This document shows positions 11,444 to 23,494 of a DNA stretch of 64,000 nt, in pieces; position 1 is the stretch's first letter; each line of letters starts with the position of its first letter. A program made the translations under genes and the position numbers. Origin of the DNA: Dasypus novemcinctus (lineage: Eukaryota > Chordata > Mammalia > Cingulata > Dasypodidae); the NCBI RefSeq assembly GCF_030445035.2, contig NC_080673.1, positions 184,183,216-184,247,215 on the forward strand. Direction: 5' to 3'. The notes under the pieces are model-generated. The model searched no databases, was not told the origin of the DNA, and saw only the letters and a program-made list of their open reading frames with translations.

Positions 11444-12599
11444 CTTTTTGTCTTCTTTGTAGCATTTTTCCCTTTCATTTGGTATAATGGTTGAGTACAA
11501 GGAGCACATTCTCTTTGAGGTGTCTTTGTAATCTTTTTATTTATAATACCCTATAGACAGACCCTTAATAAGTGCCAGTGATTATAATGGTAAAAATAAA
11601 CAAATGAAAAACAAAGGAAATAATTTTGCTAACTTCCAATTTCTAGGGTATTTGGAGAAAATTGTTAGGTAAGTCACTTGACTTATATATCTCTGTCTAT
11701 GTAGTGGGTTTATGGATCATTTTGGTTTTTTTCTTTATGTAATATTCTGAAAATCAAAATGAACTTATATTACTTATCAGAAAAAAGTTATAAAGAAAAA
11801 CCTATATAAAAGTACTGGTACTTTTATGTTTTCAAGTAGGTCTAAGATCTTTGCAGTAAGAGTTTCCATCCTCCAGTTTGTTTTCTATTATGTCTTTTAC
11901 TTACATGCACATATCACAGTCTAATTCATGAAGGTTCTCAGGAAGATTGAATATTATAAAGCATTATCTCAGTTAAACAACATTTATTAAGTAGCTGCTT
12001 TTGGACGATCTGTAAACCTAATTCATCATATCTTGTTTTAATTTGCTGCTCTGGAGGTCTCCACAGTGAGGTCCGGGCCTCAAAAGATAGCCACAAAACC
12101 ACATTGGTTTCACGAGAGAAACTATTAGAACTTCTATCCAAAATAATGGGAAATAAATTATGTCTTATTGCTTTTTAACACTGGTTCTCTCTCCATTAGG
12201 GAAAACAGAAATTTATGAAGAAAAATTAACAAATGTTTTTGTGGAACTTGGTAGACAGGATTGAAAAATAAATACCATGATTTAATAAGTGCAGCCAACG
12301 ATGCACTTCTATTTTAATCTGTGAATCCTTTGTTTCAACCTTGACAGCCGTTTATACCAAGCATTGAAATGAACTGAACTTAGTACCAAAACTTTAAATT
12401 GCTGTCATCACAAAATAGTAATCCAAGATTTTTAACAACAGTGTAAATAACATAAATTAATACTTACTCAATTAAAATAAAGATATTTTAGGGATAAACA
12501 ATTTTCTAAATCATTAGTTATTTTCAAAATACTATTTATTTCATAACCATGTCGAATATATTTATCGCCATTGAATGTTGTTGACAAATTTGGTTGAGT
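11444..12599. other. Intergenic stretch with no assignable feature
   Basis: AT-rich, with no repeat or gene I can name. Confidence 0.5.
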
Positions 12600-12735
12600 T
12601 ACTCATTTGGTGAACTGATCTTTTGGCAAGTGGGTCTTTGGTGATTTGGATTTTGGAGACTCAGCCATTCAGTGAATCAGCCTTTGGAGAACTGGGTTTT
12701 AGAAAACTGCCTTTTGGAAAACTGACCAAGAGCTG
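12600..12735. repeat. Degenerate repeat of about 16 bases
   Basis: About eight or nine variants of CTTTTGGAGAACTGGG follow each other (for example 'cctttggagaactggg', 'ccttttggaaaactga'). May be part of an old LTR or DNA element. Confidence 0.5.
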
Positions 12736-13119
12736 TGACTTGGCATTGAGGCTGATGGTGAGGCTAATATTTCTTCCCATTTGAGTGGAAGCAGGAGAAC
12801 TGGGCAACTGTAGGCTTTCCTCTGCTTGCTGGTAGAACAGAGGGTGAGAACAGGGCAAGGGCTCTTCCTTGGCAAGCTTACTCCAAGGAGCAGGAGCGGA
12901 GAAAGAGAATGGACCCCATTCATGGGGATGCAGAATGAAGAGAACCAAAACCAAAGCAAGGTCACATGGTGACTCATTAATCCCACCCAGCTGAGAAACA
13001 AAGGTTCAGTGGAGATCTGGCTCTCCATTGATCCCTCCAGTCAGACATCACTGAGAAAGGGGTTGGGGGAATTAATGGAATCATCTTCCCCAGCAGTTCC
13101 CCAAGAGGAAGAGGTGCCT
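12736..13119. other. Intergenic stretch with no assignable feature
   Basis: Moderate GC. Two minus-strand open frames (12661-12954, 12699-13028) overlap it but resemble no protein I know. Confidence 0.45.
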
Positions 13120-13136
13120 TAAAAATGCTTACAACT

Positions 13137-13540
13137 GGGGAAGCAGATTTGGCCCAACGGATAGGGAGTCTGCCTACCACATGGGAGGTCTAAGGTTTAA
13201 ACCCCCCGCCTCCTAACCAATGTGATGAGCTGGCCCATGCACAGTGCTGATGCGTGCAAGGAGTGCCCTGCCACTCAGGGGTGTCCCCTACATAGGGGAG
13301 CCCCACGCGCAAGGAGTGTGCCCCGTAAGGAAAGGCGCCCAGCACGAGAAAAAAAAGTGCAGCCTGCCCAGAAATGGCGCTGCACTCATGGAGAGCTTAC
13401 AAAGCAAGATGGTGCAACGAAAAACGAGACAGATTCCGGGTGCCGCTGACAAGAATACAAGAGGACATAGAAGAACACACAGCAAATGGACACAGAGAAC
13501 AGACAAATGGGAGGAGGCGGGGAAGGGAAGAGAAATTTTT
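13137..13540 (+). mobile_element. DAS SINE, long form, first of a tandem pair
   Basis: Head 'ggggaagcagatttggccca', full body and tail. It is bounded by AAAAATGCTTACAACTGG (13121-13138) and AAAAATATGCTCATAACTGG (13541-13560). Confidence 0.9.
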
Positions 13541-13556
13541 AAAAATATGCTCATAA

Positions 13557-13900
13557 CTGGGGAAGCAGATGCAGCTCAATCAGTTGGCTGCCTGCCTTTC
13601 TGTATGGGAGGTCCCTGGTTCAGGTCCCAGGACTTCCTAAAGAAGATGAGCAGATGCCACACCCCCAGCAACGAGCAGACACCTAAAAGAGCAGATGCCA
13701 CAAGCCAGCAGACGCTGCAGCCTGTGGGAAGCAGATGTGGCCCAGGCCGTTGGGCACTCGCTTCCCACGTGGGAGGCCCGGGTTTGGTTCCTGGAGCCTC
13801 CTGGAGAAGCGAAGCAAACACGAGCAGACAAACAGATGAGCGAACCATTTGGGGGAGGCAGATAATTTTAAAAATGAAGTAAATAAATAAATCTTTTTTT
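13557..13900 (+). mobile_element. DAS SINE, dimeric, second of the tandem pair
   Basis: Head 1 at 13557, head 2 at about 13728 ('gtgggaagcagatgtggccc'), then a tail with 'aaataaataaatcttttttt'. It is followed by AAAATGCACACAACTGG (13901-13917), the third copy of the target. Confidence 0.85.
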
Positions 13901-13918
13901 AAAATGCACACAACTGGA

Positions 13919-14604
13919 TGGAAAGAGAAGCTGTCCTCATGTATTCCTATTAAGTTCCAGGCATTGTGCTGAGAATTCAAAGTTGGATATAATGTGATCC
14001 CTGTTCTTAAGGCTCTCACAGTGTAGCGGGCTTGCCTTCCTTATTTTGTGTTCCTGTTTTCTTTATAGGCTTCCATCTCTCTTACTTGCTTCTTAAATAA
14101 TTTAGTCAGTGACTGGTAACAAGGCTCTGCCCTGAGCTTCATACTTCTCTATTGCTACTATTATCATGAAAGGGGGACAAATTGGTACAAATTACTAGAG
14201 CCTGGAGTAGGACTTCCCTTATACCCAGGCAACTGGGGATCTCACCTGGCACCCTGGGCTGTAGAGGGCTCCATTTGGGCTTTCCTCAAGCGGCAACTCA
14301 CCCACTTGTCAAGGTATCTATAAGGTGATACCTTGGATCCACTTGGAGCCCCTGGCACTGGGGAGCTGGACCAGAGCCATCACAACTGGGCCAGAGTGTC
14401 ATATGGGGATGAAAGAAGAGGGATGTAAGCCACAACCAGGAGCATTCATTTGGACCCCTGACCCATACCCTTCAAATGTGAGCAGTAGACATGTCTGGCA
14501 AACCAGAGGCGGCCTAACTCTGTTGCATATTAGTACACATTCCTTCTTGCTAGGGGAACTCAATATTTTTTTTCACTGGCTTAAACTCTTTCTCTTGGAT
14601 GGTG
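13919..14604. other. Intergenic stretch; MIR/L3-like start, rest unassigned
   Basis: 13940-14030 ('ttccaggcattgtgctgaga', 'gtgatccctgttcttaa') resembles a MIR/L3-type repeat. Nothing else is recognised. Confidence 0.45.
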
Positions 14605-15257
14605 TATCTGTATTAGTCAGTCAAAGGGGTGCTGATGTAAAATACCAGAAATCTATTGGCTTTTATAAAGCATATTTATTTTGGGTAAAAGCTTACAGTT
14701 ACAAGGCCCTAAAGAGTCCAGCTGAAGGCTGAATTCTCACCAAAGTCAGTTGCCACTTGTTGAAGCAAGATGACCGCTGATCTCTGCCTGCTCTCTCTTC
14801 CTCTTAAGGCTCCGTGGGCCCAGCTTCTTCCTGGTCTCAGCTGTGGGCTGCATAGGGCTAATCTCTCAGCTGCTCAGCTGCAAACCATCAGACGAATGGC
14901 TCATCTCTCTTCCTGAGGCCTCAGGATCAATGTTTTTCCTCTGCCGTGTCTATGGACTTCCCTCTCCTGTGGTCACAGGGCCAAGGTTCTCTTCTCTTCC
15001 ATGTCTACAGAGCTCTCTCTCTTCCCTTGTGTCTTCTTGAGTGAGTGTCCATTCATATCAGCCCACCAAGGGAGTGGGTACTCAACCTTGAGTCATGCCC
15101 TACTAACATCAAATCAAAGCCCTAATCTTTTATCCAATAAACTTGAAACCCTTGAATTTAATACAAGTAAAGGGTATCACACCCAGAGGAACAGACTAGT
15201 TTATAAACATAATTTTTCCCTTTTTCGGGGATTCATAAACAATACCAAACTGCCACA
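14605..15257 (-). mobile_element. LTR-like repeat, family A copy 2
   Basis: Begins 'tgtattagtcagtcaaa' and ends 'gggattcataaacaat' with 'aaactgccaca', matching 118-716 in block order. The start looks like a reversed MaLR/ERVL LTR. It is not coding. Confidence 0.6.
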
Positions 15258-15489
15258 GTATCGATGCTCCTGGCTTTAACTATCACTCTTTATATTGTTT
15301 CTACTCCCCTTTCTTTAAAGGACAATGTCTTAAAAGAATTGTCTACATGTCTTTTTATCTCCCATTCATTTAGTCCACTTCATTTGGGTTTTCGTCCGTG
15401 CCATTCTGTTAACAAAGCTTACATGAAGTTCACCAATAGTCTCCATCATTCCAGAGCTAGTAGTTAAATATCTGTCCCATCTTACTTCT

Positions 15490-16040
15490 ATATTGGTTTT
15501 CTATTTTTGCTGTAACAAATTACTACAAATGTAGCAGCTTAAAGCAACACCAATTTATTATTTTATAGTTAGGTATGCCAGAAGTCTGACATGGAATTAA
15601 TCAGGCTAAAATCAAGGTATCTGTAGGGCTGCACTCCTTTCTGGAGGCTGTAGGGAGAATCTGTTTCATTGCTCAATCATGTTTTTGGCAGAATTCGGTT
15701 CCTTGTTGGTTGTAGGACTGAGGCCCCTGTTTCCTTTCTGGCTATCAACTGAGGATGGTTCCCAGTTTCCACAGGTCCTTCTCATTGCTTGGATCCTGGT
15801 CCCCCTCCTTCATCTTCAGAGCCAGTAATGGCTGGTTGAGTCTGTCTTGCACTTTGAATCTTTCCTGCCTCCTCTTCCTCACATCTCTAACTGTTCTATC
15901 TTCCTCTTCCACCCTTAAGAATCTATGTGATTACATTGGGCCCACCCAGATAGTCTAGAATAAGCTCCATAGCTTAGAGTCTATAAATTTTTTTATGTAA
16001 TGTAACATACATAGGCATAACACCCAAGCACCAAGATCAT
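15490..16040 (-). mobile_element. MLT1-type solo LTR, reverse orientation
   Basis: Blocks 'tgctgtaacaaattactaca', 'gcagcttaaagcaacac', 'aaatcaaggtatctgtaggg' and 'gtgattacattgggcccac' occur in the order of a reversed MLT1. Confidence 0.85.
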
Positions 16041-16758
16041 GGGGCCAAAATCCTGCCTACTGGCTTTTTAAAAACATTGAAACATTTTCTTCTTGATATG
16101 CTAATTTTTCTTGGCTTAAGGGACCTGATTTTGATAGTTGGTTCTGTCCTCTTGCTGGTTTTGATGGTGTTTCTTCCTAGTTGTCTTTGCAGGCAGACTA
16201 GGAAGACACAAGGGCCTGGTTCTCATCCTTCTTCTTTGCACTGATGAAGTGATCTCTCCTAGTTCCAGGTTTTTAAGTAGTAGCTGTATGCCGATTTCCT
16301 CAATTACAACATTCAGTCTCCAACCTGAAGCTCCAGATACACCTTCAGCTGCCTCCTTTGGTTATCTAATAAGCATCTCAACCCTAGCATAGCCAAAATT
16401 GAACTCTTGATTCCATTCCTTCAACCCATCCACCATGATGCTATTAATATCAACAGAATGTACTTCCATCTGCCCAGGTGATCAGACATTCTATACTCTT
16501 CTCTTTCTCTTCTGCTGTCCCCACCTTCTGTTGAGATAATCCATTAAAATGTCCTGTTGGCTCTTTCTCTAAAACATATTGCCAATCCACCCAAATCTTA
16601 CCTGCTTCATTGCCACCATCCTAGGTTTAGCTGGCATTATTTTTTTCCAGGAACACTTCAAAAGTTTCTATACTGGTCTCCTTGTTTCCATTTTTGTCTC
16701 CCCCCCAACCCATAGTCAATTTCTAATAGGAGCTAAAGTGAGTGTTAAAATGTACAAT

Positions 16759-17180
16759 AGGGAAGCAGATTTGGCTCAATGGATAAAGCGTCTGCCTACC
16801 ACATGGGAGGTCCAGGGGTCAAACCCAGGGCCTGCTGACCCGTGTGGAGCTGGCCCACGTGCGGTGCTGTTGCATGCAAGGAGTGCCATGCCACGCAGGG
16901 GTGTCCCCCATGTAGGGGAGCCCCACGTGCAAGGAGTGTGGCCCATAAGGAAAGGCGCCAAGCGTGAAAAAAGTGCAGCCTGCCCAGGAGTGGCGCCGCG
17001 CACACAGAGAGCTGATGTAGCAAGATGACGCAACAAAAAGAGACATAGATACCTGGTGCTGCTGACAAGAATACAAGTGGACACAGAAGAACACACAGCA
17101 AATGGACACAGAGAGCAAGCAACGGTGGGGTGGGAGGGAAGGGGAGAGAAATAAAATAAAAATGAATAAATCTTTTTTAA
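16759..17180 (+). mobile_element. DAS SINE, long form, inside L2
   Basis: Head 'gggaagcagatttggctcaa' and full body. Flanks 'ttaaaatgtacaa' and 'aaaaatgtaaaac' suggest a short target-site duplication. Confidence 0.9.
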
Positions 17181-17531
17181 AAAAATGTAAAACAGACATT
17201 TCTCCTCTGTTTGAAATCCTCCAATGGATTCCCATTGTAATTGGAATAAATCTAAACTCCTTACAATAATGCAAGAGGCTGTATATAATCTGGCCCCTGC
17301 CTACCTTAATGTCCTCATTTTAGCTCACTCCCCCTTGTTCACTATATCCATCCACCCTAGTTTTTTTTCTATGTTTTATACCTATACTCATTTCCCTTCT
17401 TACGCTTACTCTTTTCTTTGCCTGGAGCATTGTCCCTCCCCAGTTCTTAAAAACACTAGATTCATCTATCTTAGCTCAAATACCACTTTCTGAGAAAACT
17501 CTTTCCTAGTAGGAAAAAGTAGCCCCTCACA

Positions 17532-18651
17532 AAAGTGTTTAATTTTGATGAAGACCTTTTATCTCTTTTTTCTTTTGCTGTTCATACTTTCAGGGTAAAG
17601 TCTATGAAACCACTACCTAACATCAAAGAACTTTTTCATGAAAGCAAAAAGACAACTTACAGGATGGGAGAAAATATTTGGAAACCACATATCTGATAAG
17701 AGTTTAATATCCAGGCTACAGAAGGAAATCCTATAACTCAACAGCAAAAAGATAAACAACCCAATTTAAAAAATGGGCAAAAGGCCTGAGTAGACATTTT
17801 TCCAAAGATGATATACAAATCACCAATAAGCACATGAAAAGATGTTTAATATTATTAGCTGTTAGGGAAATTCAAATCAAAACCACAATGAGATACCATC
17901 TTACACCCATTAGAATGGCTATTGTTAAAAACCAAAAAAACAGAAAATAACAAAAGTTGGAGAGGATATCAAGAAAGAGGAACACTCTTTCATGGTTGAT
18001 GGGAATGTAAAATGGTGCAGCTGCTGTGGAAGACAATTGAGTAGTTTCTCAGAAAGTTAAGTATTGAATTGCCATATAACTCAGCAATCCCACTTCTAGG
18101 TATATGCTTCAAAGAAATGAAAGCAGGGACTCAAACAGATATTTACATACTAATCTTCATAGTAGCATTATTCGCAATTGCCAAAAGATGGAAGTAACCC
18201 AAGCATCCATCAACAGATGAATGGATGAACAAAATGTGGTATATATGTACAATGGAATATTACTCAAACATAAAAAGGAATGAAGTTCTGATACGTGCTA
18301 CAACATGGTCAAACCTTGAAGACATCATGTTGAGTGAAATAAGGCAGACACAAAAGGACAAATATTGTATAATCTCACTGATATTAAATAATTAGAATAC
18401 AAAAATTCATAGGGTCAGAAACTAGAATACAGGTTACCAAGGGCTGGGGAAGGACAAGGAAATGGGGAGTTAAAGCTTAATTGGTATAGAATTTCTGTTT
18501 GGGGTGATGAAAAAGTTTTGGTAATGGATGTTGGTGATGGTAGCACAACATTGTGGATGTAATTAACACCAATTAATTTATAATTCAAAGTGGTTAAAAT
18601 GGTAAATTCTAGACTATATATGTTACCAGAAAAAAAGTTTTTAAAACCATA
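17532..18651 (+). mobile_element. 5'-truncated L1 with a twin-primed 5' inversion, inside L2
   Basis: 17532 to about 17617 is L1 in reverse ('gtttaattttgatgaagacc'). From about 17618 L1 runs forward ('catcaaagaactttttcatg') through the ORF2 end to the 3'UTR and an A-rich tail. The 18-base flanks AAAAAGTAGCCCYTCACA (17514-17531, 18652-18669) differ at one base. ORF2 has decayed. Confidence 0.85.
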
Positions 18652-18999
18652 AAAAAGTAGCCCTTCACACCCCAAGTCACTCTCATCGTATTACCCAGTA
18701 TTGTTTTCCTCGGAGCACTCAGCAATATCTGAAGTTATCTTTTTCTTATTTATTATTTGTTACTCTCCACTAGAATGTAAGTGCCACAAGGATAGGATCC
18801 TCATTTCTCTTGTTCATCACTGTACGCTTAGCATCTAGAACAGTCCTAACCTACAGTAAGTGTTAAATTATTATTTGTTGAATGAATGAATATATGAATA
18901 TATGTGTCTTTCAAACTTCTTGTCAATTTATATGGAATTTTTAGGTTCTTTAAATTGAAAACAAAGGAACCAACTCTAGTACCTTAAATTGGTTTTCTG

Positions 19000-19265
19000 G
19001 GAAGCAGACTCTGAAACTGAGGCTAGCATTCAGGAAGTTTATTAAGGAGCCCTCCTGGAATCAACAGCAATGGAAGGGAAGGGAAGAGAGCAGGAGTGCA
19101 CAGAGGGAAGGTCCAAGCTGATTCCAAAGGAAACTCTAAAGTCAGGATGACCCAGATTATAATGAAAGGGGCTGGGTTATTATATGCTCATGATGACCAG
19201 TCACGGGATACAGGCTAGCCTGAAAAGGGGTATGCCCTTGAGTGAGGTGGCTCTCTTCAGCCAGC
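19000..19265. mobile_element. Possible LTR fragment
   Basis: 'gggaagcagactctgaaact' and 'caggaagtttattaaggag' resemble the end of an ERVL-type LTR. The family is not certain. Confidence 0.35.
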
Positions 19266-19379
19266 CCTCTTCAGGAATTTCCTTGATAACATTGCTGTCA
19301 TTCATTTCACTTATCCATATGCTATAATCACTCAATACATTTTTACTATTGTTCTTTAATAAAAACTATTATTGTTTAG

Positions 19380-21790
19380 ATCAACTAAGAATAAGAAAAA
19401 TAAAATATTTTATTTTACCTACATAATTCTTTTTCTAATATTCCTTTCTTGATGTATATCTGAATTTTTTACCTATATCATTTTCCTTCTCCCTGAAGAA
19501 CTTCTTTTAATATTGTTTTCTAAGACAGGTCTATTTGCAATAAATTCCCTCAGTTTTTGTTTAACAACAAAAGTCTTTATACAGGGGTCTACTCTTGAAG
19601 GATAATTTCACTAAATAGGGGTTGATGTTTTTTTCCGTCAACACTTTATTTCATTTCACTTTCTTCTTGCTTGCCTGGTTTCTGGTATCTGCCATAATTC
19701 TTGTCCTTTTTTCTCTATATGTAAGGTGTTTTTGTTTTTGTTTTTCTTTTCTGACTCCTTTCAAGATTCTCTTTGTCTTTGGTTTTCTGCAGTTTGAATA
19801 TGATACACCTTGGTGTTTGTTTTGGTATTTATCTTGCTTGATGTTTTCTAAACTTTCTGATTTTGTGATTTAGTGTCTGTCATTAATTTTGGAAAATTCT
19901 CAGTCATTATAACTTGAAATATTTCTTCTTTTCCTTTCTCTTTCTTCTCCTTCCGGTATTCCAATCGTGCCTATATCACCTGTTTGAAATTGTCCTACAG
20001 TACTTGGATATTGTTGTGTCTTATTCTTTTCTCTCTCTCTCTCTTTGCATTTCAGTTTAAGAGGTTTTAACCTACCTATTCTCAAGCTTACTGATTCTTT
20101 CCCCAGGCATGTCTGGTCCACCCATGTGCCCATCAAAGACATTCTTTATTTCTGTTAGTGTTTTTGTTTTCTAGCATTTCCTTTAGATTCTCTCCTAGTT
20201 TCCAACTTTCTACTTACATTACCCATCTGTCCTTGCATGTTGTCTACTTTTTCCATTAGAACCTTATCATATTCATAGTTTTAAATTTCTTGCCTGATTA
20301 TTCTAAATTCCTGAGTCTACCTGTGCTCTTTGTTTTGTCTCTTCAGACTGTGTTTTTTTCCTTGGCTTTTAGCATGCCTTGCCATTTTTTGTTGAAATCC
20401 TGCATAATGTATCATGGGTAATAGGAACTGAGATGAAAGGCCTCAAGTTAAATTGGGAGGTTTTATGCTAATTTGTCTATGTGTTGGGCTGTGTTTAACG
20501 TTTGCTATACCTATAGTTGCCAGAGGCTTCAAATTCCACAAGTGTCCTTGTGTTCTGTGGGGTTGATTTTAGGTCTTATCTAAGAAGTCTTTCTCAGATG
20601 GAATTTGCATCTTGTAGCCTTTTCAGCTGTAACCACTTTTAAAAATAAGATTTATTTATTTATTCCCCCCCCCCCCCCCACTGTTTTGCACTTGCTGTCT
20701 GCTCTCTGTGTCCATTTGCTGTGTGTTCTTCTGTGTCTGCTTGTCTTCTCTTTAGGCGACACCAGGAATCAATCCTTCCTTAGACCTTCTAGAGCAGGAG
20801 AGAGGCATTGACTCTCTTGTGCCACCTCAGCTCACTGGTCTGCTGCGTCTCTTATTGTCTCTCCTCTATGTCTCTTTTTGTTGTACCATCTTGCTGCTCC
20901 AGTTCTCTGTGCGGGCCAGTGCACCTGCATGGGTCAGCACTCCACGTGGGCCAGCTCGCCTTCACCAGAAGGCCCTGGGAATAGAACCCTGGACCTCCTA
21001 TATGGTAGACAGGGGCCCAATCACTTGAGTCACATCTGCTTCCCTGTAACCCACTTTTATAAACCCTGTAGATGTGGTGGTAAGGAGTGTGAAGGTGGAG
21101 TATTCTATAAAATGATTACTTGTCATTTTTTTAGTGAGCCTGTGTCCTCGAACTGTGAACTTTACACATATTTCTTAGCTCCCTTTCCCTCCTTAAGTAA
21201 AACAGAAAGATTAGGCAGAGTGTTATAGAGAAAATTGCCCTATGCCAGCTGGGATATAAGGCTTTGGTAAGGTCTTGCTCCTGGACAGTAGGCCTTTGTT
21301 AAGGAGAATGCTCTGGGTGTATTTTATCCTGGTGTAGTTCACCATGGTCACTTTTCCTTGACAGAGTCACAAGGGGCTTTTTCTTTGGCTCTTCATTGTG
21401 ACAACTGGGGATGTTTCTGGAGGTATTCCCCATGGAAGTGTGGGGGCTTCAGGAAGACTGAAGTCTGCAGGAGTTTCTCACTCTCAAGCTAGTCCATACT
21501 CAGTCTCTAGCAAGTTTTCAAAATTACCATTTAAGTGTTTCTACCAGTTAATGGTTCCAGAGGCTTCTACTCTAGGTAAATGGATCTAGGCTGTCACTCT
21601 GCATTTGCCCATCCCTCCAGATTTCAGGGTGGTGGTTTGCCCTGCTACCTCAATTTCTAATGGGTATTAAAAAATTCATCAATTTTCCGTGTGTTCAGCT
21701 TTCTCTTCTGGTAAAGAGGGGAAAGATGACTTTAAGCTCATAATAGCTGGAGCTAAAACCAGAAATCCCTCCCCAGGGTGTTTTTGATTT
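19380..21790 (-). mobile_element. Old L1 ORF1-like region, antisense, cut by a SINE
   Basis: 'cctttcaagattctctttgt', 'tcagtcattataacttgaaa' and 'tccttccggtattccaatcg' are known antisense landmarks of old L1/HAL1 ORF1. The piece resumes after the SINE at 20641-21044. Many stops. Confidence 0.6.
20641..21044 (-). mobile_element. DAS SINE, antisense
   Basis: Minus-strand head 'agggaagcagatgtgactca' and body, with a C run near the tail. The flanks CTGTAACCACTTTT (20628-20640) and CTGTAACCCACTTTT (21045-21058) are a clear target-site duplication. Confidence 0.9.
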
Positions 21791-22662
21791 AATATCTTGG
21801 CTGGGATGGAGGAGGAACTGTTTCAAAAGCATCCACTTGATCTTCCCCACTATGACAGCTCTTACCCCTCACAGGTCAAGAACATGGGTTGTGCAAACTA
21901 CAAAGGACATCTATTCCAAATACATGTTCAGAGACTGGGGACATGAAAACTGAATGGGTTTGAGGACACAGTGGACCTACAATGACCTGGGCCTGAGCCA
22001 AGCCTCCATGCAAGGTTCCTATATGCCCCCACTACTATATGCCCACAGTAACACTTTGAGTTTCACAGTTTAACAATGTGGATTCAGACTTTATATTCAA
22101 TTGTCCCTGAAATAGTTGGGTATTTCCTTTCCCCACTGCCTGGCTACCTAATTAAATGGCCTCTGGGAAAGGATCGGGGGACTTATTCCCATGTGCACTT
22201 GTTATGGTATTGCAGCGTCCTTTCTCCTGGGGACCGGTCTCCCCTCAGCCCATGTGTTCTAGGTTCAAACACTGGTTCAAGTTCAGAAACTGAGCAAGGG
22301 ATCATGGCTTTTTATTGGGGTAACTACCATCAATCTCTTGAACTATGTTGGTTGTTCAGATTGAGGACTTCCTTTGTTGGTTGCCCACCTATTTGCCCTA
22401 GGGGTGCCTTGCTTTAGCACCTTTGTGATTTAGCCCCCTTGCCTACCCCTCCTACCTTGTAGCTTCCACCTGGCTTCTGATTTTTAAGTGCCACCATGTG
22501 ACCTCTAAATTACAGGTTCCTTTCATCCTTTTTGCTCTTGGGGAGCCCCATTCTGTAATGGGATCTTTTACTCTCAGTCTTGGACTACAGAGAAAGCCAC
22601 CACTGAATTTCTGAGTGATGCTGATGGCTCTCTCACCAGTGCATTCCTTATTGATTTGGTAA
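21791..22662. other. Intergenic stretch with no assignable feature
   Basis: May still belong to the antisense L1, but I cannot anchor it. No gene is seen. Confidence 0.4.
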
Positions 22663-22678
22663 GTGGTATATCCCTTTT

Positions 22679-23102
22679 TTTAAAAAAAAGATTTATTTAT
22701 TTATTTCTCTCCCCTCCCCCCCGCCCCAGTTGTCTGTTCTCTGTGTCCATTCGCTGTGTGTTCTTCTGTGTCCGCTTGTATTCTTGTCAGCGGCACTGGG
22801 AATCTGTGTCTCTCTTTCTGTTGTTGTTGTGTCATCTTGCTGCATCAGCTCTCCGTGTGTGTGATGCCACTCCTGGGCAGGCTGGACTTTCTTTCGTGCT
22901 GGGCGGCTCTCCTTATGGGGTGCACTCCTTGCGTATGGGGCTCCCCTACGTGGGGGACACCCCTGTGTGGCAGGGCACTCCTTGCGCGCATCAGCACTGT
23001 GCTTGGGCAGCTCCACACAGGTCAAGGAGGCCCTGGGTTTGAACCCTGGACCTCCCATGTGGTAGGTGGACACTCTATTGGTTGAGCTAAGTCCGTTTCC
23101 CT
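22679..23102 (-). mobile_element. DAS SINE, long form, antisense
   Basis: Full-length on the minus strand. Flanks GTGGTATATCCCTTTT (22663-22678) and GTGATATATCCTTT (23103-23116) mark the target site. Confidence 0.92.
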
Positions 23103-23170
23103 GTGATATATCCTTTGAACTCACCTGTGGAATATAGTCATCTGCTGGATTTTCTGGTCTTATTAACTAT

Positions 23171-23460
23171 TTTCACTCGCATGTGCAGGGCCTTTGCATA
23201 GGCTGTTTTCTCTACCTGGAATACTTTTTTCTGGCTTTGGCTAATTCACACCCGTTTATAGATTTTTTTTGTAAATGTCTCTTTCTTAGAGAGGTCTTCC
23301 TGAAACCTCTCTGTCTAGATGAAGTCACTTGTTATATGCTCTCATAACATTTGTGCTCCGTAGTTGGCTTTCTTGGCACTCATCACAACTCTAAGGACAT
23401 AGTTACCTATGTGCTTAGCTGTTTAAATGCTTGTCTCTCTCTCTCTCTGATAACCACAAA
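23171..23460 (+). mobile_element. L2 fragment
   Basis: 'gggcctttgcataggctgtt', 'tctacctggaatactttttt' and 'agagaggtcttcctgaaacc' are L2 blocks in order. Confidence 0.75.
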
Positions 23461-23494
23461 AGGTGAGTTATCTTACTACTCCAAACTGCTACCC

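Larger units (their letters stand above)
16210..18910 (+). mobile_element. L2 element carrying a nested SINE and a nested L1
   Basis: L2 pieces at 16210-16757, 17181-17531 and 18670-18910 join in consensus order: 'aaaattgaactcttgattcc', 'cctgttggctctttctct', 'atctggcccctgcctacctt', 'ctccactagaatgtaagtgc' and 'atttgttgaatgaatgaat'. The gaps are exactly the DAS SINE and the L1. Confidence 0.8.

Noticed and set aside
12661..13028. Two overlapping minus-strand open frames of 97 and 109 codons
   Set aside because: Two frames of the same stretch cannot both be genes, neither shows a known domain, and there is no promoter or splice context.
22693..23124. Many open frames of 60-150 codons rich in Ala, Arg, Cys and Ser, such as 22693-23124, 16579-17028 and 56696-57175
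   Set aside because: They recur wherever a long DAS SINE lies and are translations of the SINE body, not genes.
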